A stretch of DNA of 64,000 nucleotides, from positions 1 through 64,000 of the forward strand of contig NZ_BMGL01000011.1 in the NCBI RefSeq assembly GCF_014640175.1. The letters are read 5' to 3'. The translations under genes and the position numbers were made by a program. The notes beneath the pieces are model-generated. The model made no database searches and was not told the DNA's origin. It saw nothing but the letters and a program-made list of their open reading frames with translations. This document shows, piece by piece, positions 44,401 through 53,285 of the stretch. Numbering within the stretch: the stretch's first letter is position 1; every line of letters starts with the position of its first letter. The DNA is from Psychroflexus salis. GTDB taxonomy: Bacteria > Bacteroidota > Bacteroidia > Flavobacteriales > Flavobacteriaceae.

Positions 44401-44429
44401 TTTGCAGCAAAATTATTTGATTACTTTTG
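44401..44429 (+). promoter_or_regulatory. promoter of the AI-2E transporter gene
   Basis: TTTG (44401-44404), 17 bases, TACTTTTG (44422-44429): a full Bacteroidota promoter. Transcription starts near 44434, so the ATG at 44445 is the start, not the upstream in-frame codon at 44427. Confidence 0.7.
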
Positions 44430-44444
44430 TTTAAAATCCTGTTT

Positions 44445-45611
44445 ATGAACAAATCAACCAACTATAATTTTACCAAGATTATTTCGCAACCCTTTTACAT
44501 GCGAGCCACCTTTGTTTTAATTGGAATTTGCTTATTTTTTTATGTACTTAACTTGTTAAGCAATGTTTTAATTCCCATAAGTTTCGGACTTATGTTTGCT
44601 ATTTTACTAAATCCTGTTGTTAATCGTTTAAGAAGGTGGAAAATTCCCAAGATTATTGCTATTTTTCTTAGTTTGTTATTGGCTTTAGGAATAGTGATTG
44701 GCTTGCTCTCATTTATTTATACCCAAGTAGCTAGTTTTGCTGAATATGGCGATCAATTTAAAATACGTGGTACCGAAATAAAGGATAATTTGCAATTATG
44801 GGTAACCGATTCGCTCGGCTTTGATAAACAGGCGCAATCTGATGCGCTTAACAATTTAGTTGATAAATCTAAAGATTATATCGGAACGTTTTTAGATTCA
44901 ATTTTGACTTTACTCACCAACATATTACTGGTGTTTATCTATATTTTTATGTTTTTACTTTACAAACCACTGTTCGTTAATTTCTTTTATGAAGTATTTG
45001 ATGATAAACAACAGGATAAAGTGCATTCTATTTTAGAAAGTTCGAAATCTGCAATTCAAGGTTATGTGGTAGGCTTAATGCTCGAAATGCTCGTTATTGC
45101 AGTATTGAACTCAACTGCATATTTAATTATAGGCTTAGAGTATGCTGTTTTACTTGGTATTATTTGTGCTATACTAAATTTAATTCCCTATATCGGTGGC
45201 ATTATTGGTGTTTCTTTACCCATAGTAATGTACATGTTAACTGGAGGAGACGATTTAACAACGCCTGTAATAATTGCAGCTGCTTACACGGGTATACAGT
45301 TGTTCGATAATTATTTTGTAGTGCCTAAAGTAGTCTCATCTCAAGTTTCTATTAACGCATTTGTTGCTATTGTAATCGTGTTTTTTGGTGGCGCACTCTG
45401 GGGAATTTCGGGTATGTTTTTGTCGATTTTATTTGTTGCTATCTTGAAAATAATTTTTGAAAATGTAGAAAACTTAAGACCTTGGTCTAAAATTTTAGGT
45501 GATGATTTGAAAGCAGCAGAAAAAAGAAATATAGATGAAGCTAATGAAGCTAAATTAATTGTAGGAAGTAATCTAAATGAAGAAGAAGCCACTACAAAAG
45601 AAGAAAATTAA
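44445..45611 (+). CDS. AI-2E family transporter
   Basis: A 388-residue inner-membrane protein with about eight transmembrane helices, of the AI-2E (PerM/YdiK) family. Typical parts are LISFGLMFAILLNPVVNRL near the N-terminus, NLIPYIGGIIGVSLPIVMYML, and DNYFVVPKVVSSQVSINAF. Members have been linked to autoinducer-2 export or Na+/H+ exchange, so the substrate is open. The tail is a charged cytoplasmic extension. The start is fixed by the promoter at 44401-44429. A bidirectional terminator lies downstream. Confidence 0.85.
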   Translation: MNKSTNYNFTKIISQPFYMRATFVLIGICLFFYVLNLLSNVLIPISFGLMFAILLNPVVNRLRRWKIPKIIAIFLSLLLALGIVIGLLSFIYTQVASFAEYGDQFKIRGTEIKDNLQLWVTDSLGFDKQAQSDALNNLVDKSKDYIGTFLDSILTLLTNILLVFIYIFMFLLYKPLFVNFFYEVFDDKQQDKVHSILESSKSAIQGYVVGLMLEMLVIAVLNSTAYLIIGLEYAVLLGIICAILNLIPYIGGIIGVSLPIVMYMLTGGDDLTTPVIIAAAYTGIQLFDNYFVVPKVVSSQVSINAFVAIVIVFFGGALWGISGMFLSILFVAILKIIFENVENLRPWSKILGDDLKAAEKRNIDEANEAKLIVGSNLNEEEATTKEEN

Positions 45612-45642
45612 TCTATGCTTTAGATGATTAGTGTATAAAAAA

Positions 45643-45676
45643 ACAAAAAACCCTGCATTTGCAGGGTTTTTTGTTT
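45643..45676. terminator. bidirectional terminator between the AI-2E and M16 genes
   Basis: ACCCTGCA (45651-45658) and TGCAGGGT (45661-45668) form a GC-rich stem, flanked by an A run on the left and a T run on the right, so it can end transcripts from both convergent genes. Confidence 0.9.
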
Positions 45677-45693
45677 AAATAAGAAATTTAATT

Positions 45694-47760
45694 TTATTTA
45701 AAATCTTCTTCTGAAACTTCTTTATTAAGTAAAATATCGTCGAAGTTAATTACTAATTCTTGTCCTATATCTTGTACGTATTTAAATGGAAATTTTAAAC
45801 CATCTATTTCAGTATAATCTTCATATTTAATCGTAGTAGTAAAAGATTGTCCTCCTTGCTCAACTGTTGTGGCTGTCATTAATTTTAAACCTGTACCAAC
45901 AGAATAATATTCTTTTATGTTTTCTGAAATTTGAACAACATAGGCATCTTCACCATCTAAATTTTGAATACTAAGTAACTCTATGCCTTCACTAGGATTT
46001 AGCTCTGGAAAAATGCCAGCCATTTTCTTTTGGGCTTCGATTTGTTCTTCATCAAATTCCATTTTTTGACCTTGTGTTTCGGTATATCCTTTTGCACCGT
46101 CAAAAACTGTTTTGTTAATAGCCATAGCACCCATGTTAATGCTTTGTAACATTTTACCATCGCTTGTATTTTTCATCAATACATTTAAGCTCATACCTTG
46201 AATACTTGCATTTCCTTTCATTACTACGCTTTCTACAGCTTTGGCGTTTTCTTCTCCGCCAATGGCTTCAATATAATCTGCATAAACTGTAGCTAAAGTA
46301 ACACCGTCGGGAATCGGTTTTGAAAACTCAGGTTTCTCAACTTGATTAGCTTCTTTATCAAAATACATTACAGGAAGTGTTTTTCCTTGGTAGTCAATGT
46401 TTTCAAGTCCAGATGCAATATCTGCACCTTTACCACCAATTACAAAACGCAAATGTTCAGGTTTAATGTACTTATTTGCAACACGTTTTACATCTTCTAC
46501 GGATACAGCATTAATTTTCTTTAAATAGTTTTCGTAAAAATCTTCTGATAAGTCGTTTAATTCAATGTTTAACGCATAATTTGCAACGGTGCCAGGGTTT
46601 TCTAAACGCAATACAAATGTACCTGCAAAGCTTTTCTTAACATCTTCTAATTTCTGAGCATCTACATCTTCAGTTCTAATTTTATCAATTTCTTTTAAAA
46701 TTTCAACTACTGTGCTATCGGTAACTGCGTTTCTTACTTGGCTAGAAGCGCTAAAACGCGACGCCATAGGGTAGCGGCTTGTGCCAACGCTTGAGCGTGC
46801 TCCGTATGTCCATCCTTTGTCTTCTCTAAGATTCATGTTTAGGTAACTTCCAAAACTTCCTCCTAAAATATCGTTCATTACTAAAACAGAAAAGTAATCT
46901 TCATCTCCTAACCTTAGGTCAACTAAATTTTGCACAGTAACTTGACTTTGCACTGCATTCGGCATATCAACAAGGTTAATTTGCGCAAACTCTGCGTCCT
47001 GTGGTGTTACTAAATTATGATCTTGTGTTGCATTGCCTTTCCACTTTTTAAAGTGCTTTTTAACTAATTTTTTTACTTCTTTTATAGAAATGTCTCCAAC
47101 TACCACCATGTATGCTTTCGCTGGCGTAAGATTTTCATTATACATTTGTTGGATGTCTTCTAAAGTGATACTTTCAACACTTTCTACAGTTTCTATTTGG
47201 CCATAAGGATGGTCTATACCATAGCTTAATGCAGAAGCTACTTGGCTTGTAATTGCAGGCGTGTTTTTTTCGTTAGATTTAATGCCTTCAATTAATTTTG
47301 CTCTTTCGGCTTCTAACTCTTCTTCTGTAAAAACAGGATTTAATAAACCATCTGCCATTAATTCTACCACTCTTGGGAAGAATTTTGAAAGTGAACTTGC
47401 GTAAACACTTGAAGAACCATAACTTATGTTAGCTCCAAGAAAGTCTACTTCTTCGTTAAATTCATCTTTAGTAATATTCTCTGTACCTGTTCCCATTAAA
47501 GAAGAAAGCAAGGCAGACGTGCCTGGTTTTTCTTCGAAAGAAGGTGGTAAATCGGTTAAGATTCTAGCAGTTACTCTCGGTAATTTATTGTTTTCTACAA
47601 CTAAAACTTTAAGTCCATTTTTAAGTGTAAAAGTTTCAGGTTCGCCTAAATTAATACTTGGTGCTGGTCCAGGCGTTGGCATCTGTGAGCGGTCAATCTG
47701 TGCAAATATCGAAGCACTTACAAAAAGACAAAATAGGCTTATTATGAGTTTATTTTTCAT
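45694..47760 (-). CDS. M16 peptidase-like protein, non-catalytic partner
   Basis: A 688-residue exported protein (signal peptide 1-20, ending IFA|QID). Residues 30-480 match the M16B insulinase/processing peptidase fold, with the R/Y substrate motif NLREDKGWTYGARS retained, but the HxxEH zinc site is replaced (ALLSSLMGTGTENI). It therefore should not cleave alone. Residues 490-688 form an added domain like a LolA/outer-membrane lipoprotein-sorting fold (KAVESVVMKGNASIQGM). It starts one base after the active partner, and the two likely form a heterodimer. Confidence 0.85.
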   Translation of the reverse strand: MKNKLIISLFCLFVSASIFAQIDRSQMPTPGPAPSINLGEPETFTLKNGLKVLVVENNKLPRVTARILTDLPPSFEEKPGTSALLSSLMGTGTENITKDEFNEEVDFLGANISYGSSSVYASSLSKFFPRVVELMADGLLNPVFTEEELEAERAKLIEGIKSNEKNTPAITSQVASALSYGIDHPYGQIETVESVESITLEDIQQMYNENLTPAKAYMVVVGDISIKEVKKLVKKHFKKWKGNATQDHNLVTPQDAEFAQINLVDMPNAVQSQVTVQNLVDLRLGDEDYFSVLVMNDILGGSFGSYLNMNLREDKGWTYGARSSVGTSRYPMASRFSASSQVRNAVTDSTVVEILKEIDKIRTEDVDAQKLEDVKKSFAGTFVLRLENPGTVANYALNIELNDLSEDFYENYLKKINAVSVEDVKRVANKYIKPEHLRFVIGGKGADIASGLENIDYQGKTLPVMYFDKEANQVEKPEFSKPIPDGVTLATVYADYIEAIGGEENAKAVESVVMKGNASIQGMSLNVLMKNTSDGKMLQSINMGAMAINKTVFDGAKGYTETQGQKMEFDEEQIEAQKKMAGIFPELNPSEGIELLSIQNLDGEDAYVVQISENIKEYYSVGTGLKLMTATTVEQGGQSFTTTIKYEDYTEIDGLKFPFKYVQDIGQELVINFDDILLNKEVSEEDFK

Positions 47761-47761
47761 T

Positions 47762-49087
47762 TTATTGATCGTTTGGTGTTGGTAAATAGTCTAAGTCTAA
47801 TCGAGAAGATGCATTTAAGTACTTATTGGCAACTTCTTTAATTTCTTCGCGAGTAATGCTTCTGTAAATTTCAATTTCCTTGTTAATTAAATCAACATCA
47901 TCAAAAAGTACGTGATAAGTAGCAAGCGACGAAGCAATACCTTGAATGCTTGAGTTAGAACTTACATATCTGTTTTCGAACTTATTTTGTAATTTTTCAT
48001 ATTCGCGTTCAGATATTAATTCTGCTTTTAATTTTTCAATTTCATCGTCTACACTCGCAGCAATTTCACTTAAATCAGTATCGCCCATAGCTAAACCACC
48101 CATTACATAAGTTCCGTAATCTTCTTGTGTTCTATTAAGGGCAAGAACTTGAAGCGCAATCTTTTCATCATCAACTAAGCGTTTGTACATTCTAGAACTT
48201 TTTCCATCAGTTAAGATAGAAGAAATCATATCTAAAACATACGTATCGCGTTCACCCATTCCTGGTGTTCTGTATACAAAGATTTTAGCTGGAATTTGAA
48301 TGTTGTCGTCGTATTCAGTAGCAACAATAGTTTCTTCAATTGGGTCTTCTTCAATTTTAACTCGCTCTACTTCTGGGCCTTTAGGTATTTCACTAAAGTA
48401 TTTATTAGCTAAAACTTTAGTTTCTTCTAAATCAATGTCGCCAGCAATAACAAGCGTAGCATTATTTGGTCCGTAAAATTTATCGAAAAAGTCTAAAAAC
48501 TCATCTAATTCTGCTGCATCTAAATCGGCCATGGTTCCAATAACAGAACCTTTGTATGGATGTTTTTCGAATAAATAAGGATTGATGCCTGTGGAGTAAA
48601 TAATTTTCCCATAAGGAGCATTATCAACTCTAGTTCTTTTTTCTTCTTTTACTACTTCGTTTTGTGTGTCTACTCCAATTTTGTTAATTACGGGGTGAAA
48701 CATACGCTCAGACTCCATCCACAAACCTAATTCTAAATTGTTTGATGGAAAAGTTTCGTAGTAATATGTTCTATCAAATGTAGTGTTGGCATTATTTTGC
48801 CCGCCATTTGCCGAAACAATATCGAACCATTCACCACGTTCAATATTTTCGGTTCCTTCAAAAAGTAAGTGCTCAAAAAAGTGAGCAAAACCCGTTCTTC
48901 CTTCTACTTCATCTTTTGCTCCAACATGGTACATTACCCCCACCGTTACAACGGGAGCTGAATTGTCTTGATGAAGAATTACATCTAAGCCATTGTCCAT
49001 GGTGTATAGCTCATAATCTACTTGTTGGGCGAAGCCAACAAAAGAAAGCAATACGGCAATGACAGATAAGCTAATTTTTTGTGTCAT
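47762..49087 (-). CDS. M16 family zinc peptidase, catalytic partner
   Basis: A 441-residue exported M16B protease (signal peptide 1-20, ending VGFA|QQV). The inverted zinc motif HFFEH is at residues 69-73 within GFAHFFEHLLFEGTEN, and the further ligand Glu lies in NEVVKEEKRTR. It belongs to the pitrilysin and mitochondrial processing peptidase family and cleaves peptides in the periplasm. The next gene, 1 base on, encodes the inactive partner, as in the alpha/beta pairs of this family. Confidence 0.92.
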   Translation of the reverse strand: MTQKISLSVIAVLLSFVGFAQQVDYELYTMDNGLDVILHQDNSAPVVTVGVMYHVGAKDEVEGRTGFAHFFEHLLFEGTENIERGEWFDIVSANGGQNNANTTFDRTYYYETFPSNNLELGLWMESERMFHPVINKIGVDTQNEVVKEEKRTRVDNAPYGKIIYSTGINPYLFEKHPYKGSVIGTMADLDAAELDEFLDFFDKFYGPNNATLVIAGDIDLEETKVLANKYFSEIPKGPEVERVKIEEDPIEETIVATEYDDNIQIPAKIFVYRTPGMGERDTYVLDMISSILTDGKSSRMYKRLVDDEKIALQVLALNRTQEDYGTYVMGGLAMGDTDLSEIAASVDDEIEKLKAELISEREYEKLQNKFENRYVSSNSSIQGIASSLATYHVLFDDVDLINKEIEIYRSITREEIKEVANKYLNASSRLDLDYLPTPNDQ

Positions 49088-49268
49088 TTTTATTAGTTTT
49101 AATTTGTTAGTATAATATGTATGTTGTTTAAAACATTTGTTACAAATATGAAGGTTTTTTTGGATAGCAACTTCTTAAAACTTTCTAAATTTAATAAAAT
49201 TTAAAATTAACAAGTATTTAATTTAATAAAATGAAGAATTCTTTAAATTTACCATAAAAATATAAATA

Positions 49269-49709
49269 ATGAATAATTTTACTTTACCTATACGTTTTGC
49301 ATTTGCATTAGCCACATCGCTAATTGCCTATTTTTTGGTTTTATCTTTATTTGGATTACATACCAATCCTTTTTTCAGTTTATTTAATGGAGTAATTACG
49401 GGTTTTGCAATTTATGAAGCGATACGCTATAGAAGGATAGAAACAGGTGAAGATTATAATTATACCACTGGGTTTTCGGCTGGATTGGTTACTGGATTTA
49501 TCGCTTCTATTTTATTTACAGTTTTTATGGCTGTTTATGCCACAGAATTAGAGCCGGTTTTTTTAAGTGAATTAGTTTCAGACTTTGCTAGTCATTACGA
49601 TATAGGTGTTGCTACTTTTGCTTTTATTGTATTGTTAATGGGTTTAGCTACAACCGTGGTATTAACCTTAGCTTTTATGCAATTGTTTAAGAATAAACTA
49701 AAAGGATAA
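49269..49709 (+). CDS. four-helix membrane protein, probably DUF4199-like
   Basis: A 146-residue protein with four predicted transmembrane helices (about residues 8-26, 36-50, 68-92, 110-138). The pattern GFAIYEAIRYRRIETGEDYNY, then YTTGFSAGLVTGFIASILF, resembles the DUF4199 family of Bacteroidota, also present at 26085-26567. Function is unknown. It is a single gene between the M16 operon, divergent, and rplU. Confidence 0.6.
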   Translation: MNNFTLPIRFAFALATSLIAYFLVLSLFGLHTNPFFSLFNGVITGFAIYEAIRYRRIETGEDYNYTTGFSAGLVTGFIASILFTVFMAVYATELEPVFLSELVSDFASHYDIGVATFAFIVLLMGLATTVVLTLAFMQLFKNKLKG

Positions 49710-49741
49710 GTTTTATTATTACATTATTTTTTTCAAATCTT

Positions 49742-49845
49742 TATACCGAATGTTGTTTTAAATGTCCCTGCCGAATAAAGTTCGTACATCGGTATTAAAT
49801 AGTGAAGACATACAATCGAAATGCTATTAATTTTACTAAATTGAT
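49742..49845 (+). repeat. dispersed repeat family B, second copy
   Basis: TATACCGAATGTTGTTTTAAATG, then CCTGCCGA, then CATCGGTATTAAA, then ATTAATTTTAC. TTTATACCGAATG on the left and CATCGGTATTAAA on the right are near-complementary, so the unit can fold back on itself. Confidence 0.6.
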
Positions 49846-49911
49846 ATTTTTACATCATCACACTAATTTTAAATCACTTCATATACAGTAAAATATAGTT
49901 TTAAAACAAAC

Positions 49912-49942
49912 TTTGTGGTTTCAGATTTAAGCACTATATTTG
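49912..49942 (+). promoter_or_regulatory. promoter of rplU-rpmA
   Basis: TTTG (49912-49915), 19 bases, TATATTTG (49935-49942). It is a consensus Bacteroidota promoter 36 bases before the rplU ATG. Confidence 0.75.
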
Positions 49943-49978
49943 CACACATTTTTAAAAAATAATTTAAATTTATACACT

Positions 49979-50491
49979 ATGTATGCAATTGTAGAGATGG
50001 CAGGGCAGCAATTTAAAGTTGCAAAAGACCAGAAAGTGTATGTTCACCGTTTGGCTTCTAATGAAGGAGACAGCGTAACTTTTGACAATGTAATGTTGTT
50101 AATGGATGGTGAAAATACTACAATCGGCGCCCCAGCTATAGATGGTGCTCAAGTAAAAGCAAAAGTTTTAGGGCATTTAAAAGGCGATAAAGTTATCGTT
50201 TTTAAGAAAAAGAGACGTAAAGGTTACCGTAAGAAAAACGGACACAGACAATCCTTAACTGAAGTTTTAATTGAAGAAATTATCGCTTCTGGTGCTAAGA
50301 AAGCAGCGCCAAAGAAAGAAGAAAAAGCAACTCCTAAAGCTGAAGCTAAAAAGTCTGAAGCTCCTAAGGGAGAAAGTGCAGATTTAGAAAGCATGACAGT
50401 AGCAGATTTAAAAAAATTAGCTAAAGATCGTGGTTTAGAAGGTTATTCTGCTTTAAAGAAAGCAGAATTAATTGAAGCACTAAGTAAATAA
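49979..50491 (+). CDS. rplU: 50S ribosomal protein L21 with C-terminal SAP/Rho-N-like extension
   Basis: A 170-residue protein. Residues 1-100 are normal L21 (MYAIVEMAGQQFKVAKDQKV, KKKRRKGYRKKNGHRQSLT), which binds 23S rRNA. Residues 102-130 are an Ala/Lys/Glu-rich linker. Residues 132-170 form a small helical domain (LESMTVADLKKLAKDRGLEG, YSALKKAELIEALSK) like a SAP or Rho N-terminal motif. The start is set by the ATG at 49979; the open frame upstream begins inside the -7 box. rpmA follows after 25 bases. Confidence 0.94.
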   Translation: MYAIVEMAGQQFKVAKDQKVYVHRLASNEGDSVTFDNVMLLMDGENTTIGAPAIDGAQVKAKVLGHLKGDKVIVFKKKRRKGYRKKNGHRQSLTEVLIEEIIASGAKKAAPKKEEKATPKAEAKKSEAPKGESADLESMTVADLKKLAKDRGLEGYSALKKAELIEALSK

Positions 50492-50516
50492 TATTAATTT
50501 TTAAAAACCTAAAGAG

Positions 50517-50777
50517 ATGGCTCACAAGAAAGGTGTAGGTAGTTCTAAAAACGGAAGAGAATCAGAATCAAAACGCTTAGGTGTTAAGATTTTTGGCGGT
50601 CAACCAGCGATTGCAGGCAATATTATTGTTAGACAACGCGGTACTGCTCATAGACCAGGTGAAAATGTGTACGCTGGTAAAGATCATACCCTTCACGCAA
50701 AAGTGGATGGAATTGTAAAATTTAGTAGAACAAAAGATGATAAATCTTATGTTTCAATTGAGCCTGTACAAGCTTAA
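50517..50777 (+). CDS. rpmA: 50S ribosomal protein L27
   Basis: An 86-residue L27 with the usual [22 protein letters not shown] start and [23 protein letters not shown] core. It starts directly with MAHKKG, so it lacks the cleaved N-terminal extension seen in some Gram-positive bacteria. It lies in the conserved rplU-rpmA pair and is followed by a strong terminator. Confidence 0.97.
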   Translation: MAHKKGVGSSKNGRESESKRLGVKIFGGQPAIAGNIIVRQRGTAHRPGENVYAGKDHTLHAKVDGIVKFSRTKDDKSYVSIEPVQA

Positions 50778-50795
50778 TTACTAGAAAAAAAATTT

Positions 50796-50834
50796 AAAAA
50801 AGCCGTTTCAACATATTTGAAACGGCTTTTTTTA
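50796..50834 (+). terminator. terminator of rplU-rpmA
   Basis: AGCCGTTTCA (50801-50810) pairs with TGAAACGGCT (50818-50827), followed by seven or more T. Confidence 0.9.
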
Positions 50835-51146
50835 TGCATTTATGTCTCTCTTTTCCTTGCTATTGGTTTAAATAATGATATGCAAAGAAAAAATCATCTT
50901 TTTGTCTCTTTGTTCTCAATTCTTAATATTTAATACTACCCAAACACCATTTACCATAGAACATTTCTCTCAAGGTAAAAAAGTTGGTAGCTGATAGTTT
51001 TTAGTAGGAAGTCTTTTGTTTTTTTTATCCTTTTTCATCTTTTAGTCTTTTAGTCTTTTCATCATTTATTCTTTTCATCATTTATTCGCTTATCTAATAT
51101 TGCTAATCTCTTTTCTCCACATGTCTTTTTTCTTGCTAAAATCCAT
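50835..51146. other. gene-free AT-rich spacer with pyrimidine-rich repeats
   Basis: No gene is seen. Positions 51031-51090 are a degenerate repeat of TCTTTTAG and TCTTTTCATCATTTATT units (plus strand). The rest is AT-rich. Confidence 0.5.
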
Positions 51147-51154
51147 TACTTTTG
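51147..51154 (+). promoter_or_regulatory. -7 box of the xth promoter
   Basis: TACTTTTG fits TAnnTTTG, 16 bases before the ATG. No -33 box is clear. Confidence 0.5.
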
Positions 51155-51170
51155 AAACCAAATTATTGCA

Positions 51171-51932
51171 ATGAAAATACTTTCTTATAACGTAAACGGA
51201 ATTCGTGCTGCCTTAAAAAAAGACTTGATAGAATGGCTTCAAGCCGCTGATGCAGACGTGGTATGTTTTCAAGAAACCAAAGCTCAACCCGAACAGATTG
51301 ATAATTCGTTATTTGAAGCGATAGGATACAATTATTGTTATTGGTATTCAGCCCAAAAAAAAGGATATAGCGGCGTGGGAATCATCAGTAAAAACCAGCC
51401 TAAAAATGTAGTTTACGGAACGGGAATTGATTATATGGATGCCGAAGGAAGAAACTTACGGGCAGATTTCGATGAAATTTCCATCATGAGTATGTATTTG
51501 CCATCGGGAACTAACGATACACGACTGGATTTTAAATTGAAGTACATGTCCGATTTGCAAACCTATATCAATCAATTGACTAAGGAAGTTCCAAATCTAA
51601 ATATTTGTGGTGATTATAATATTTGCCACGAACCTATCGACATTCACGATCCTATTCGATTAAAAAATGTATCCGGTTTTTTACCAGTAGAACGCAAATG
51701 GCTTTCAGGCTTCTTAGCCAGTGGTTTTATTGATACATTTAGGCTTCAGCATCCTGATGAAACTACCTATTCATGGTGGAGTTATCGTGCTAATGCCAGA
51801 GCAAACAATAAAGGTTGGCGTTTAGATTACCATTTATTAGCCAAGCATTTACAAGATAAAATTAAACGCACTGCAATTTTAAACCAAGCCAAGCACAGCG
51901 ACCATTGTCCTGTACTTTTAGAACTAAATTAA
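51171..51932 (+). CDS. xth: exodeoxyribonuclease III (AP endonuclease)
   Basis: A 253-residue enzyme of the ExoIII/APE1 family that cuts at abasic sites and degrades DNA 3' to 5' in base-excision repair. Motifs in order: SYNVNGIRAALKK, FQETKAQPEQ with the metal-binding Glu, GVGIISK, GDYNICHEPID, RLDYHLLA and the final KHSDHCPVLLEL with the catalytic Asp-His. The length is normal. It is a single gene; the OmpA-type gene follows after 42 bases. Confidence 0.95.
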   Translation: MKILSYNVNGIRAALKKDLIEWLQAADADVVCFQETKAQPEQIDNSLFEAIGYNYCYWYSAQKKGYSGVGIISKNQPKNVVYGTGIDYMDAEGRNLRADFDEISIMSMYLPSGTNDTRLDFKLKYMSDLQTYINQLTKEVPNLNICGDYNICHEPIDIHDPIRLKNVSGFLPVERKWLSGFLASGFIDTFRLQHPDETTYSWWSYRANARANNKGWRLDYHLLAKHLQDKIKRTAILNQAKHSDHCPVLLELN

Positions 51933-51974
51933 ATACGAAAACCAATTTAAAACCGTTCAACTAAAAAACAAACT

Positions 51975-52940
51975 ATGAAATCAATACGCTTAATTTTTGC
52001 CATTGCTCTCCCGGCACTTTTACTTACATCTTGTGTAAGCCAGAAAAAATTTAAAGACTTAGAAGGAAATTATAATAGTTTGGTAGACGATTATCAGCTG
52101 CTAAAAGAAAAACAACAAGATACCGAAAGTGAGCTAGCCGATGTAAAATCGCAGTTAGCTAACTTACAAAGTGAATACAATCAGTTGAAAAAAGATGAAG
52201 AAGAATTGCGAATGCAGTATGCCAACATGCAAACCAATTACCTAAATTTATCCAAATCATACGATGCTTTGGAGAAAAATAGTTCTTCTGCTTTAGCTGA
52301 AAATTCCAAACGCAATCGCGAGTTATTAAAAGAATTAGAAGAAAAAGAAAAAACCTTAGCCGTAGAACAAGATCGACTAGAAAAGTTGCAAAAGGATTTA
52401 GCATCTCGTTCGCAACGCATCGATGAGCTAGAAGGCTTAATTGCCGACAAAGAGCAAAAAATGAATAGCTTACGCGAAAATCTATCCAAAGCATTAACTA
52501 ACTTTGAAGGTAAAGGCTTAACGGTAGAACAACGTGACGGAAAGGTTTATGTTTCTATGGAAAATAAATTGTTGTTTAGTTCAGGAAGCTGGTCGGTAGG
52601 AAGCGAAGGAAAAAAAGCAGTAGCCGAATTAGGAAAAGTCTTAGCTCAAAATCCAGATATTGCCGTTTCAATTGAAGGTCACACCGACGACGATCCGTAT
52701 CGTGGAACGGGACAACTTACCGACAACTGGGATTTATCTACCAAACGCGCCACCGAAGTTTTAAAACTTTTATTGAAAAATAATGATATTGATCCACAGA
52801 ATTTAACCGCTGCAGGAAAAGGCGAACACGCACCAGTTGCTACCAATGAAACCGCAGATGGCAAAGCCAAAAACCGTAGAATTGAAGTAGTCTTAACTCC
52901 AAAATTAGACGAGATTTCGAATATGCTGAATGAGATGTAA
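51975..52940 (+). CDS. OmpA-family outer-membrane lipoprotein with coiled coil
   Basis: A 321-residue lipoprotein. The lipobox LLTSC puts the acylated Cys at residue 20. Residues 25-170 are a long coiled coil rich in Leu, Glu, Lys and Gln. Residues 185-310 are an OmpA C-terminal peptidoglycan-binding domain (LLFSSGSWSVGSEGKKAV, ISIEGHTDDDP-like VSIEGHTDDD, KNRRIEVVL). It probably anchors the outer membrane to peptidoglycan. It may be co-transcribed with xth. Confidence 0.9.
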   Translation: MKSIRLIFAIALPALLLTSCVSQKKFKDLEGNYNSLVDDYQLLKEKQQDTESELADVKSQLANLQSEYNQLKKDEEELRMQYANMQTNYLNLSKSYDALEKNSSSALAENSKRNRELLKELEEKEKTLAVEQDRLEKLQKDLASRSQRIDELEGLIADKEQKMNSLRENLSKALTNFEGKGLTVEQRDGKVYVSMENKLLFSSGSWSVGSEGKKAVAELGKVLAQNPDIAVSIEGHTDDDPYRGTGQLTDNWDLSTKRATEVLKLLLKNNDIDPQNLTAAGKGEHAPVATNETADGKAKNRRIEVVLTPKLDEISNMLNEM

Positions 52941-53285
52941 GTTGGTATAAATTTTAAATTTTGAGTTCCAGATTTTGAATTGAATTTGGAACTCTTTTTT
53001 TTACTGATATCAAACTATTGTAATAAGTTAATTGGCTTAGGCACTTGCTTAATAGTAGAGCTGATGTACTTTCTCTGCGAACTTAGCGTCTTTGCGGTTA
53101 TTTTTTCTCACCCCAGAGACGCAATGAACGCAGAGATTTATAACTTTAGCGTGAAAAATGTATACAAATATACACTAATCAATACGTTAAATAAGCGATA
53201 GTGCAGATTTCAAATCCGCGCCAATAGTAAAGATGTATTTATGCAAATAGCTTTATAATACCGTAACTTTATCAAAATCAATTTA
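52941..53285. other. intergenic region with a dispersed palindromic repeat
   Basis: No credible gene. TCTCTGCG (53072-53079) and CGCAGAGA (53129-53136) are exact complements around ACTTAGCGTCTTTGCGG and GAGACGCAATGAACG, a type of palindromic repeat seen in many bacterial genomes. The rest is AT-rich. Confidence 0.6.

Noticed and set aside
52980-53201. A 73-codon open frame on the plus strand after the OmpA-type gene
   Set aside because: It runs through the TCTCTGCG palindromic repeat, has no promoter or homology, and its residue pattern is that of translated repeat DNA.
53201-53222. tRNA-like words GCAGATTTCAAATCCGCGCC
   Set aside because: There is no acceptor, D or anticodon arm around them; it is only a small hairpin in repeat-like sequence.
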